A DNA stretch of 55,978 nt. It comes from JBDKGD01 sp964645125 (GTDB lineage: Bacteria; Patescibacteriota; Minisyncoccia; UBA6257; 2-01-FULL-56-20). Below are positions 24,820 through 32,921 of this stretch, piece by piece (positions within the stretch are counted from its first letter, which is position 1; each line of letters begins with the position of its first letter). The position numbers and the translations under genes were made by a program. The DNA lies in NCBI GenBank assembly GCA_964645125.1, contig CAZXZC010000001.1:1-55978 (forward strand), in the 5' to 3' direction. The notes below the pieces were generated by a model. That model was not told the DNA's origin and did not search any database. It saw only the letters and a list, made by a program, of their open reading frames with translations.

Positions 24820-26016
24820 TTATTCAATAATCCTTGGCATTGGGACATGAGTAATCCATTTGCCACCTGCTTTTCGATACCAGCCCTGATACTCATCGAT
24901 TTCTTTGGAGTGATTCCACGCGTTAAGGAACACGTAGTCAATGAGTTTTGATGGGTCGGTTTTGCCCGCCTCAAACACATCTTGCGAAACAACCGGGATG
25001 TGTACCCCAGGGTAGTACTTCCCCTGTTTCACCGGGGTGTTGTCGGTTACGAATGAGATGAGCTCGGGGCCAATGCCACAATAGTTATAAATAGTGGTTG
25101 CTTTTGAGGTTGCGCCAAAGGCAGCAACTTGTTTTCCCTCTTTCTTTAGGGAATTCAGAATATCCAAAAGCATTGTTTTTGATTTCACAACATTTACTTT
25201 TAATAATTCCAGCTTTCCTGGAAGATCTTGCTCTTTGGTGAGCCACTCTGCTACCGCCGGGCGCACGGGGTGCGTGTCTTTATGCCCTACATACATGCGA
25301 AGCTCACCGCCGTGTACTTCGATGTGCTCACAATCAAACACATGAAATCCATGGGGTTCCAACATTTTATTTATAAATGAAATGGTGAAATACCATACAT
25401 GCTCATCGTATATTTGGTCATACGAAGTTTTCTCTACGATGTCCATGAAGTAGGGATCCTCGAACACAAATACTCCGTCTTTTCCGATTAAACGAGTGAT
25501 GCATTCGATATATTTTTCAAACTGCTCAATGTGACATGAAACGTTTGCGCCAAACACCAAAGAAACCTTGCCTTTGGCTAAAATTTCGTCCACTACTTCA
25601 TGGCTTACAAATTTTGATATGACCTCATGGCCGCGTGACCGTGAGACTTCGGCTACATTTGTGGATGGTTCTACCCCCACTGCTTGCACTCCTAACTGCC
25701 TCCATGCCTCAAGCATGATGCCATCATTGGAACCGATTTCCACCACCAATCCTTTGCCGGCATATGGCAACAATTTTTCTGCAGTTTCATGAAAATGCCG
25801 CTGCATACCTTTTGATGTTGAGGAAAAAAACGCGTAGTGATCATGAAACATTTTTTCGGCTGGCACAGTATTCACCAACCCAATAGCATGGGTATGCGGA
25901 TCGTAGCCGAGCACCATATGAAAGAAAAATTCATTATTGAACTCTTCGGGGGTAAGAAAGCCATTAGCAATGGGCATCTTACCAAAATCAATAACCGGTT
26001 CAAGCTTTATTTCCAT
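24820..26016 (-). CDS. Sugar C-methyltransferase-like protein without the zinc-binding cysteines
   Basis: A 398-residue protein with the three-part layout of C-methyltransferases such as TylC3 and EvaC: an N-terminal module (EPVIDFGKMPIANGFL), a SAM-binding domain (LVVEIGSNDGIMLEAW) and a C-terminal domain (GKQVAAFGATSKATTIYNY). In characterised members the N-terminal module binds zinc through Cys pairs. Here the equivalent stretch reads YDPHTHAIG and no CxxC is seen. The ATG at 26016 starts at the homologous region; a TTG at 26052 would add 12 residues. The likely substrate is a dTDP-keto-sugar made with the neighbouring genes. Confidence 0.8.
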   Translation of the reverse strand: MEIKLEPVIDFGKMPIANGFLTPEEFNNEFFFHMVLGYDPHTHAIGLVNTVPAEKMFHDHYAFFSSTSKGMQRHFHETAEKLLPYAGKGLVVEIGSNDGIMLEAWRQLGVQAVGVEPSTNVAEVSRSRGHEVISKFVSHEVVDEILAKGKVSLVFGANVSCHIEQFEKYIECITRLIGKDGVFVFEDPYFMDIVEKTSYDQIYDEHVWYFTISFINKMLEPHGFHVFDCEHIEVHGGELRMYVGHKDTHPVRPAVAEWLTKEQDLPGKLELLKVNVVKSKTMLLDILNSLKKEGKQVAAFGATSKATTIYNYCGIGPELISFVTDNTPVKQGKYYPGVHIPVVSQDVFEAGKTDPSKLIDYVFLNAWNHSKEIDEYQGWYRKAGGKWITHVPMPRIIE

Positions 26017-26083
26017 GCTTACCACTGTACCACCGGCACCTTCTAATTTCAAACAAATGAATGCACCATCTTAAATAGAAATA

Positions 26084-26111
26084 TTGACAAAAGTTATAAA
26101 TATAATATAGC
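26084..26111 (+). promoter_or_regulatory. Candidate promoter of the degenerate Nudix gene
   Basis: An exact TTGACA (26084-26089) is separated by 16 nt from TATAGC (26106-26111). The predicted leader is about 53 nt. A TATAAT at 26101 is too close to this -35 box. Confidence 0.5.
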
Positions 26112-26170
26112 ATTGTTCCAGTTTGATTATTTACAAGGTATCGAACATTTTTGCAAAAGGAGACTATGGT

Positions 26171-26773
26171 ATGAATGATGCTCTGTTAAAAATATTGAAG
26201 GAAACTCCACTTGAGGAGCTTGGGCCGGTATTTGAAATCCTGGCCCGGCGAGTATACAACCACCGGAAACAGAATAACGGCTATGTGCCTTTGTCCATTT
26301 TCCCGTTTTGCGTGGGGCTTGGCGGGGTTTATCCCTGCGTGGAGATTGTTGTAATTGATTCGGAAAATGGATTGCCAATGGTCAAAAAACGGAATTCCAA
26401 GTCGGAGCATGGTTATCAAAATGAGTTTCAAGTACCTGGGGTTACGGCTCGGATCACTGATGGTCCAATCGACGTTTTAAATCGAGCCTTCAGAGAGCTT
26501 TTTGGCCTGGACTTACAATTCGATTATTCCGATTTTCCCAACCTTGAGATGGTCGGGATCGAAATCCATGATGAACCATACCGGCGTGCCACCTGCTGGA
26601 CACTGGTATACAAGTACTTTCTTCCGTCAGGATTGCGTAAGGTTTTAGTTGGGGAATGGAAATATGTTCATCCTCCGTATGACGACCCTGAGGTTGTCGA
26701 TCACCATCGTGCAACATTGTCATGGGCGTGCACACCAAAAGATGGACGACCGTTTTTTGTTGCATTGAGGTGA
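26171..26773 (+). CDS. Nudix-fold-like protein with a degenerate Nudix box
   Basis: A 200-residue protein. Residues about 86-113 (FQVPGVTARITDGP, then NRAFRELFGL) resemble a Nudix box after the usual QVPGG-type lead-in, but the acidic residues that bind metal are mostly missing. The preceding strand CVEIVVIDSENGLPMVKKR also fits the fold. It may be a non-catalytic, ligand-sensing Nudix domain; this is inference. The start at 26171 has AAAGGAG 8 nt upstream. It is a single gene with its own promoter and terminator, oriented against the surrounding minus-strand operons. I cannot name a substrate. Confidence 0.55.
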   Translation: MNDALLKILKETPLEELGPVFEILARRVYNHRKQNNGYVPLSIFPFCVGLGGVYPCVEIVVIDSENGLPMVKKRNSKSEHGYQNEFQVPGVTARITDGPIDVLNRAFRELFGLDLQFDYSDFPNLEMVGIEIHDEPYRRATCWTLVYKYFLPSGLRKVLVGEWKYVHPPYDDPEVVDHHRATLSWACTPKDGRPFFVALR

Positions 26774-26788
26774 TTTCGAAAATATTAC

Positions 26789-26816
26789 GGGGAGTGAGTT
26801 GATTGACTCACTCCCC
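26789..26816 (+). terminator. Intrinsic terminator of the degenerate Nudix gene
   Basis: An 11-bp perfect stem (26789-26799 with 26806-26816) has a 6-nt loop and is followed by TTTTGCTTTTTT. It begins 16 nt past the stop codon. Confidence 0.93.
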
Positions 26817-26864
26817 TTTTGCTTTTTTGAAGCATACCAAAGTCACTGGTCTGTTCAAACAAAA

Positions 26865-26890
26865 AGAGCCGAGGACGAATCCTCGGCTCT
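26865..26890 (-). terminator. Intrinsic terminator of the HD-domain gene
   Basis: An 11-bp perfect stem (26865-26875 with 26880-26890) has a CGAA loop on the plus strand. On the minus strand it is followed by TTTTTG. It lies 36 nt past the stop of the gene at 26926. A-rich flanks on both sides could also make it work in the plus direction. Confidence 0.9.
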
Positions 26891-26925
26891 GAAATTTTTT
26901 ACTGTGACATTTAGTTGGCAATAAG

Positions 26926-27624
26926 CTAAATGCTCGGATACGGAACCAGGCCGATTTGTTCACGTTGAAAGCGGATTGTATCGATGACAAGCCGCAGATG
27001 CGCGGCCATAGGCAATCCGATTTCTCTGGCTTTTGGTAAAACCAATCGGTATGGACCCTGCTCTTGCACCCATTGATTGGCGCAGTAGTTCACGTCAAAG
27101 AGGACGCTCCCTGGGTTTGCGTAGGTTGCGGTTGGATTTTTTTCAAAATATACCGGATCCAGCACTGGCAAATGCGACTGATAACTGGCTGATCGCGCAA
27201 AGAGCGTGGCCATAAGATTTGCCAGCTTGTCTCCATCCTGCAAAGCCGTTTTGACGATATCATCGCCCTCCCTGTTGGGGGTGCGGTGGTTGACCACGGC
27301 CAAAATCACTCTTTCTTTTTGATGGGCAGAAAAATCGGTGCCCATTTCTAACCAATCCATCACCAACTGCTTGGGAACGATGGTCGCCCATGCAAGACTT
27401 GCAGCCCCTGCATTGGTGATAACATGATCGGCGCTGTGACAAAAACCAGCGGCACCAGCCAGCAGTGCAGTTTCCGGATCGGGAGCAACGATATGTGCAT
27501 AGGTTGCCACGCACAAATCGTGATCGAATCCGTGTCCTTTATCGAGCACGCCCGTTTGTCGGTGTGCGCTTTTAACCAGCTTGGCAAGTTTTGGGAGTAT
27601 TTCCCACACTTTCTTTCCTTTCAT
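26926..27624 (-). CDS. HD-domain phosphohydrolase-like protein
   Basis: A 232-residue helical protein with an HD-type metal-binding pattern: His31 in KGHGFDHD, the His35-Asp36 pair, CHSADH (62-67), VNHR near 110 and DGDKL near 130. HD proteins hydrolyse phosphate esters, often nucleotides. The substrate cannot be read from the sequence. GGAGG lies 6 nt before the ATG, an efficient ribosome site unlike most genes here. The gene is monocistronic, with its own TTGACA promoter and a terminator, and sits inside the glycan locus without an obvious link to it. Confidence 0.7.
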   Translation of the reverse strand: MKGKKVWEILPKLAKLVKSAHRQTGVLDKGHGFDHDLCVATYAHIVAPDPETALLAGAAGFCHSADHVITNAGAASLAWATIVPKQLVMDWLEMGTDFSAHQKERVILAVVNHRTPNREGDDIVKTALQDGDKLANLMATLFARSASYQSHLPVLDPVYFEKNPTATYANPGSVLFDVNYCANQWVQEQGPYRLVLPKAREIGLPMAAHLRLVIDTIRFQREQIGLVPYPSI

Positions 27625-27694
27625 AAAAAGCCTCCGCCTTTCTTGTAAAAGATCTTGAGTTAAAAAGCCAAAACTGGATTGTTTTGGTTGTCCG

Positions 27695-27723
27695 ATTATC
27701 TATTATAAAATCTGTTTTGTCAA
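27695..27723 (-). promoter_or_regulatory. Promoter of the HD-domain gene
   Basis: On the minus strand TTGACA (27718-27723), a 17-nt spacer and GATAAT (27695-27700) match the sigma-70 consensus at 11 of 12 positions. The leader would be about 64 nt. Confidence 0.75.
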
Positions 27724-27737
27724 TATTCTCTCTACTC

Positions 27738-28679
27738 TTAGCTCTCGTAAGTACTAGGAAGACGCTCAATGGTTGCTTTGATGCTTTCGCGAAGATTGCC
27801 AGTTGGCGCATACCCCAAAGCTTTTAATTTTGCGTCACTGACCTCATATGAAAGTTGATTCATAATTGCCGAATCTACATATTGAATGTTCAGATTTGGA
27901 ATGAGCTCTTTTATGGTAGTCACAATATCTTCAACGGTCGCGTTTATTGTAACAACATTATATATTTCGCCAGAAAATAAATCCTTTTCGATAATAAGAT
28001 TTATTGCCTGTATGCAATCTTCCAAAGCTAAATACGGACGTTTTTGCTGCCACGCTGTTTTCCAAACCGTTATGGGAAGACCAAGCACCGCCTGCCAGGT
28101 AAACTTATTAACTGCGGTATGAAATCGCATTCCTATAGAGGGTCCGAAAATTGTTCCGAACCGGCAGATGGTGGCGCGCAAGCCCTGGGATGCTAATTTT
28201 TTTATATACTGTTCCGCCTCCATTTTTGATTTTGCATATGGGCTTTGACCTTCTATTTCTGTACTTGTTTCGTCCACTGTTGCTTCTTTTGTGGTGTACA
28301 AACTGGTCGTGGAAGGGAAAAACAAGGGGACTTGCGCTGCGGCACAGGCGTCAGCAAGACGTTTAGTGCCTTCAAGGTTTACCGCAAATGTTTCTTCGGG
28401 ATTGTCTTTAGATGAGGGGGCATCGGTGATTGCCGCAAAATGAATTACCGCATCTACTGCCTGCAGATATTTGGCAAAATCAGCGGTGCGGATGTCGTCT
28501 TCATAAAATTTGTACTGTATTGATTTGGGAAGCCCAAAGAGCGAGGCGTATCGCTGCGTCGAGAGGTTGTCGATGATGATAATCTTCCCCACTACCGGAG
28601 AACACGAACGAATAAACTGTGAGCCAATATGGCCCAAGGCTCCTGTTACCAGAATTGTTTTTTTATTTGATTGGTTCAT
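27738..28679 (-). CDS. NAD-dependent sugar-nucleotide epimerase/dehydratase
   Basis: A 313-residue extended short-chain dehydrogenase. It has an N-terminal NAD motif (TGALGHIGSQ, about 12-21), AVIHFAAITD near 80, and the catalytic YAKSK near 148 preceded by SPSTTSLY-type residues (PSTTSLY). This is the GalE/dTDP-glucose-dehydratase-like family; the exact reaction cannot be told from sequence. It overlaps the FdtA-like gene by 4 nt, so both are translated from one mRNA and probably modify the same nucleotide sugar. Confidence 0.85.
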   Translation of the reverse strand: MNQSNKKTILVTGALGHIGSQFIRSCSPVVGKIIIIDNLSTQRYASLFGLPKSIQYKFYEDDIRTADFAKYLQAVDAVIHFAAITDAPSSKDNPEETFAVNLEGTKRLADACAAAQVPLFFPSTTSLYTTKEATVDETSTEIEGQSPYAKSKMEAEQYIKKLASQGLRATICRFGTIFGPSIGMRFHTAVNKFTWQAVLGLPITVWKTAWQQKRPYLALEDCIQAINLIIEKDLFSGEIYNVVTINATVEDIVTTIKELIPNLNIQYVDSAIMNQLSYEVSDAKLKALGYAPTGNLRESIKATIERLPSTYES

Positions 28680-29098
28680 GAGAGTTGTGTTTTGCGAGTA
28701 GTTTCCATGAATTGTTTATATGATCGAATGTAGTCATTTTCATCAAACCGATGGCTAGCCGCAACCAAAATGACACAGTCCTTCGAAAATGAACTCATGG
28801 TGTGCCACAGGTTTGTTCCGAGTATTACCCCTACGCTTGGGTTATCGAGTTTTACGGTTTGCTTTTTGCTACCGTCATTCATATGCAATTTGAAAGAGCC
28901 GTTCAAACAAAATATGGCTTGTTTGTTTTTTTTGTGCGCGTGCTCCCCTCGTTTTATCGCTCCATTTTTTATGATAAAAAACCGTTTAATGGGGAATGGA
29001 ATATGATCGAGAGCTTCGCCCACAAATAGGTCGCCGCGACGCGTGTCTTGATGGGCACTTAAATTCACAATTCCGGAATTTTTTACTTTAATTTTCAT
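28676..29098 (-). CDS. FdtA/QdtA-like dTDP-sugar 3,4-ketoisomerase
   Basis: A 140-residue cupin. FPIKRFFIIKNGAIKRGEHAHKK contains the signature RGxHAH (His53 and His55), and NLWHTMSSFS plus the C-terminal DENDYIRSY are characteristic of the FdtA/WxcM group. These enzymes shift the keto group of dTDP-4-keto-6-deoxyglucose from C4 to C3 before transamination. The ATG at 29098 starts at the conserved domain, 4 nt after the stop of the preceding gene. It probably works with the DegT aminotransferase at 22989. The rmlA and rmlB genes that would supply its substrate are not in the window. Confidence 0.87.
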   Translation of the reverse strand: MKIKVKNSGIVNLSAHQDTRRGDLFVGEALDHIPFPIKRFFIIKNGAIKRGEHAHKKNKQAIFCLNGSFKLHMNDGSKKQTVKLDNPSVGVILGTNLWHTMSSFSKDCVILVAASHRFDENDYIRSYKQFMETTRKTQLS

Positions 29099-29102
29099 GG
29101 TC

Positions 29103-29549
29103 TTATGAAGCATTCCAGTCAAATCCAATTTCTGGTGCGTCAAACGGAATAGTACGGATGGTTATGTTGTTTGGATTATAGGCCTCTGAGGCGTGGTAGA
29201 TAATACCCATTGGCGCATCCCCTACCGGGGTGTAGCCGTGGGCAACTTCGCCAGGTATAGCAATCACCATCATGGTATCTTGCCCTGTATAGATAACGTC
29301 TGTTTGTCCTTTAGTGGGCGAACCTTCACGCATGTCATGGAGCACGACTTTCGCGTTTCCCTTTATGACACACCAGACTTCCCAGTAATCGTGGATATGA
29401 AACCCCTTTATTACGCCCGGTTTCGTTTCGGAGTAGCTTGTTTGCAACACCTCATGAAACGTTTCCTCGCCGGATTTTACGAGTTCGGCAAAAAACCCAC
29501 GATCATCAGCATGCACATCGACTTTTTTTATCACAACATCCTTAATCAT
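29103..29549 (-). CDS. RmlC-like dTDP-sugar epimerase
   Basis: A 148-residue cupin related to dTDP-4-dehydrorhamnose 3,5-epimerase. HADDRGFFAEL (13-23) and GVIKGFHIH (45-53) match the family's DxRGxF and the motif containing the catalytic His. AHGYTPVG and ASEAYNPNN (with the expected Tyr) follow. At 148 residues it is shorter than RmlC (about 180), so it may be a mono-epimerase. It is in one operon with the FdtA-like gene, 4 nt apart. Confidence 0.82.
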   Translation of the reverse strand: MIKDVVIKKVDVHADDRGFFAELVKSGEETFHEVLQTSYSETKPGVIKGFHIHDYWEVWCVIKGNAKVVLHDMREGSPTKGQTDVIYTGQDTMMVIAIPGEVAHGYTPVGDAPMGIIYHASEAYNPNNITIRTIPFDAPEIGFDWNAS

Positions 29550-29565
29550 GGTGCCAGAGGAAAGA

Positions 29566-30177
29566 CTACGCTTTTTTACACTCTACATAGAGCATCATAT
29601 CCCGATCTCCTTGCCATCGCTCGCGACGCACTTGCACATCGGTAAAGCCCAAGTGTTTCAGCATCGCCCTGATCTTGCCTTCAGTGTAACAATTTTTATG
29701 ATACTGTCCTTCGCCATGCTGACTGCCGAAAATCATTGCGGCCAGATACCCCCAGCGATTGTCGCGGGCATAGGTGTATGTGCCAAACCAGTGAGTTTGG
29801 CGTATTGCTTCTTCATCGGTGCGATAAAAATCCTTCCAATCATCTTTCGCCTTGAGCCAATCTTTTACCGTTTCCTCAAAATCTGGAGTGGCAAATCGAA
29901 ACACCCCGCCCGACTTTAGCACGCGAGTCACTTCTTTAAAAAACTTTGGCTCCTCAACAAATGAAAGATGTTCGACAAGTGCATCGGTTCGCACTTCATC
30001 TACCTCGCCATCTTTATAGGGAAGATTAAAAATATCGTAGTTGTAGACTTTCAGATCTGCGGGGAAATTATGGTGGGGGTAGCGCTGGCGCAATTGCTCA
30101 GCACTGTCCATATCGATGTTAATATAGCCATCTAAAGGCCGTCCTCCACAACCAACATTTAGCTTAATTTCGTTCAT
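29566..30177 (-). CDS. SAM-dependent methyltransferase
   Basis: A 203-residue class I methyltransferase. LNVGCGGRPLDGYINID (about 6-22) is the SAM-binding motif, VDEVRTDALVEHL is motif II, and EVTRVLKSGGVFRFATPDF is motif III. This layout is common in glycan clusters, where such proteins methylate sugars, but the substrate is unknown. It is the first gene of the minus-strand run 30177-27738 and is divergent from the sugar O-methyltransferase. Confidence 0.82.
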   Translation of the reverse strand: MNEIKLNVGCGGRPLDGYINIDMDSAEQLRQRYPHHNFPADLKVYNYDIFNLPYKDGEVDEVRTDALVEHLSFVEEPKFFKEVTRVLKSGGVFRFATPDFEETVKDWLKAKDDWKDFYRTDEEAIRQTHWFGTYTYARDNRWGYLAAMIFGSQHGEGQYHKNCYTEGKIRAMLKHLGFTDVQVRRERWQGDRDMMLYVECKKA

Positions 30178-30318
30178 GGGTTTGTAATTTTTGGGCTCTT
30201 TGTATATTTATACTACCCTTATTTGATAAAAATAGTCCAGACATTTGACTTATTTTGTTTTTTATCGTGAATCAAATAATAGGCCTCCTGGTGGGCCGTT
30301 CACTTTTATCATCGAAGC

Positions 30319-31305
30319 ATGATAGGATTAGCATTACCAATGACAAATCAAGAGATTCGGCAACACATAGGCACTCTTATTGCTCATCGCCCGACGCACC
30401 CAACCGGCTTTTGGAAAGAAAGCCTTGACTCATTTGATTACGTGCTCTCGCTTCCACCCGATGAGTTCGCTCGTACCCTACGGGTTCACACTCACTACCT
30501 CGATGGAGATTCACATATCGATTATTTGTTTCGGCTGCAGTATGAGAACTATACGCTTAACTACGAAACGCTTATTCAAGAGGTGCCGCAGCGCTACCAT
30601 CTGTCAGCTCCAGACATTTGTAAAGAGCCGGGGTATACGGTACGGGGCGCACGGGTAAGTAAGGCGACTATGCGGTTTCAGCACGTGGTGAACGCGTTTT
30701 ATACCGCGGGCGTCTTTAACCATCTCCCCGCCCGCCCTACCGTGCTTGATATTGGGGGAGGATATGGCAGTTTAATTTATTTTCTTTCAACGCTTATTGG
30801 TCGTGGGCGGTATGTCATTGTTGATGTGCCAGAGGTTTTGTATTTCTCGGCAATATATTTACAGACTGCGTACCCAAACTGGAGGCTTTATATCTACGAA
30901 CCACACACTCCTATCCCCGATGATTGCGACTTGGTGCTCTGGCCTGATTACGCACTCGATACACTACACTTGGGCACTATTGATTTGGCAACGAATGTTG
31001 CGTGTTTTCAAGAAATGAATGAGGCGCAGGTTATTTCGTATTTAGATTTTTTGAAACGCAATAACACGCAACTCCTCTACTCTTCAAACCAAGACTGTCA
31101 ACCGTTTAATACCGCGGGCCACAACGTAACAAATTTGCTGAAAAAATATTTTTCTTTAGAGGAAATTTTTTATCACACAAGGACGAATGTTTCAGCGCAC
31201 AAACTTATGGACCTTTCGCTTCGTAAGATTTTCAATCGACTTCAACTTATTGGCACCTTTTCCAAAGACAGCAACCACGAATACCTTTGCAGGCCGCTGC
31301 CATAG
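30319..31305 (+). CDS. Putative sugar O-methyltransferase
   Basis: A 328-residue protein resembling the putative sugar O-methyltransferase family found in O-antigen clusters. VLDIGGGYGSLIYFLS (about 140-155) is the SAM site, followed by YVIVDVPEVLYFSAIYL and NVACFQEMN. A Met at residue 8 is an alternative start. It is a lone plus-strand gene, divergent from the class I methyltransferase and convergent with a GT2 gene. Confidence 0.78.
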   Translation: MIGLALPMTNQEIRQHIGTLIAHRPTHPTGFWKESLDSFDYVLSLPPDEFARTLRVHTHYLDGDSHIDYLFRLQYENYTLNYETLIQEVPQRYHLSAPDICKEPGYTVRGARVSKATMRFQHVVNAFYTAGVFNHLPARPTVLDIGGGYGSLIYFLSTLIGRGRYVIVDVPEVLYFSAIYLQTAYPNWRLYIYEPHTPIPDDCDLVLWPDYALDTLHLGTIDLATNVACFQEMNEAQVISYLDFLKRNNTQLLYSSNQDCQPFNTAGHNVTNLLKKYFSLEEIFYHTRTNVSAHKLMDLSLRKIFNRLQLIGTFSKDSNHEYLCRPLP

Positions 31306-31313
31306 CTATTCCC

Positions 31314-32168
31314 CTAGTAATTCCGGTGCGTTAGAAACCGAAATACCACTACTGCATTCCACCAGCAGAGTTTTAACTTTTGTGTCAACGAAAGCTGCTT
31401 CTGTTTGAATATAAAACCGGTGTTCCAAAATTGAGTGCGAATAAGCGCGAGTCTGTAGTATATGGCAGCAATAATTCGAGAAATGGTAAGTGGATCATGC
31501 TCCTTTGATTCTGCGCCTGGGAGCGTGCCTTTAAAAAATAAAATTTCATTCACGAATAAAAATGTACCGTGGGCAAGTCCTCTAAATGAAAAGTTAATAT
31601 CTCCATCTGGTAAATCGCTGTACACATCATTTGCTATTGCTGATCGCCTCCAAAGCCCATGTATCGTCATGGCCTTTCCTAACCCCCATGGCATCAAGGT
31701 GAATTGTTTGAGACGCTCGTATAATCCTTTTTCAGTTACTACAAATCCCTTAGTATCCATTTTTAAGACTCGCTCCCCTTTCTCGTTTACATGCACATAA
31801 TCAGCCATCACCATGGCAGCGTGTGGATCTTTTGTAATCCGCGCCATACATTTTTCAATATATGTGGGGTCTAAATAATCGTCGTAGGATACCCACATAA
31901 AATATTCGCCGTGCGCAGCGTGTAGCGCGTATGTGTAATTTGGGCACGCTCCGATATTTGGGTTATGGCGAATATACCGCACCCGAGAGTCTTTTTTTGC
32001 ATACTCTTCACACACCTGTTGCGTTGCGTCGGTTGAAGGGTTGTCCGAAATAATAAGCTCGATGTTTGTATATGTTTGTGCAAGCGCTGATTCAATGGCT
32101 TTTTGTACATACGGAATACCGTTGTAGACTGGCAAACCGATAGTTACCAATGGTGTTTTAGAATTCAT
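31314..32168 (-). CDS. GT2 family glycosyltransferase
   Basis: A 284-residue GT-A fold transferase. It starts PLVTIGLPVYNG, has ELIISDNPSTDAT for nucleotide binding and YDDYLDP as the metal-binding acidic motif (about 95). The C-terminal third is hydrophobic and basic and may contact the membrane. It adds a sugar to a lipid-linked glycan, donor unknown. An in-frame ATG 30 nt earlier would add ten unconserved residues, so 32168 was chosen. Confidence 0.88.
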   Translation of the reverse strand: MNSKTPLVTIGLPVYNGIPYVQKAIESALAQTYTNIELIISDNPSTDATQQVCEEYAKKDSRVRYIRHNPNIGACPNYTYALHAAHGEYFMWVSYDDYLDPTYIEKCMARITKDPHAAMVMADYVHVNEKGERVLKMDTKGFVVTEKGLYERLKQFTLMPWGLGKAMTIHGLWRRSAIANDVYSDLPDGDINFSFRGLAHGTFLFVNEILFFKGTLPGAESKEHDPLTISRIIAAIYYRLALIRTQFWNTGFIFKQKQLSLTQKLKLCWWNAVVVFRFLTHRNY

Positions 32169-32227
32169 ATGAGTATTGGTATCAAAACTATAGACCATTT
32201 TGAGGGTATTGAAAACGATTTACCGCA

Positions 32228-32905
32228 TTAATCCCTCAACACCCAAGCCCCTCCTTCTTGATCACGACGATCGAAGTAGCTGAGCAACTCTTTGTATGAG
32301 ATGTGTAATCCCATAGTCTCATAGCGTTTTATTTTGGCAAGTTCAATACTCAAATGATCAATTCTTTTTGCCCGTGGGTCACTCTCTGAGTGAATCACTG
32401 ACGTAACCCATGATGGAGCTGGTGCAGGCATGCTATACACCTGTATTGATGCCTGCGCCTTCACGCACGCACTCACTACTGAAATAACTGTCCTCACCTG
32501 ATGGAGTGGCGGGGCGACTATCCCGATATCTTTCCAGCCTTTTTCTGCTGCATATGCAATGCATCCTCGCGCTTCGGCATCGGTTGAAGGGGGCAAATCA
32601 GCGGCAAGCGGAAAAACGTAAATGGCATCAGCAGCAACACCATGCTCTATGAGTCTTTTTTTCACTGATTCATACCCGGGGACGGTAAACTCTCTTGTGT
32701 GCGCTCCTACGTATCCTGATATAGCGATCGAGCCCGCAGCGCCAAGCTTCCATGCTTCAGCTGCTGTTTCTATAGATGCGGCTTCGTTTTCTCCGGTTTC
32801 AGTAACCAGACATATCGCGTCAAGCCCATGTGGTGGTCGCACGTCGCACAATATTCTTGTTGTTACCTTAAAAAGATCCTCTTCCGCGTGAGACATTTTT
32901 GTCAT
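32228..32905 (-). CDS. YdcF/DUF218-like protein
   Basis: A 225-residue soluble protein with an alternating beta/alpha pattern. The order of motifs recalls the YdcF/ElyC DUF218 fold: AICLVTETGENEA, then GAAGSIAISGYVG, YESVKKRLIEHGVAADAIYVFP and IGIVAPPLHQVRTV. The usual GG motifs are not exact, so the match is tentative. The ATG at 32905 was chosen because earlier ones fall inside the preceding gene, which ends at 32922. It is probably co-transcribed with the sulfatase-like gene. The function is unknown. Confidence 0.5.
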   Translation of the reverse strand: MTKMSHAEEDLFKVTTRILCDVRPPHGLDAICLVTETGENEAASIETAAEAWKLGAAGSIAISGYVGAHTREFTVPGYESVKKRLIEHGVAADAIYVFPLAADLPPSTDAEARGCIAYAAEKGWKDIGIVAPPLHQVRTVISVVSACVKAQASIQVYSMPAPAPSWVTSVIHSESDPRAKRIDHLSIELAKIKRYETMGLHISYKELLSYFDRRDQEGGAWVLRD

Positions 32906-32921
32906 AGTGGTATGGTAGTTG

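Noticed and set aside
26101..26106. TATAAT as -10 of the degenerate Nudix gene
   Set aside because: It lies only 11 nt from the TTGACA, too close for a sigma-70 promoter; TATAGC at 26106 has better spacing.
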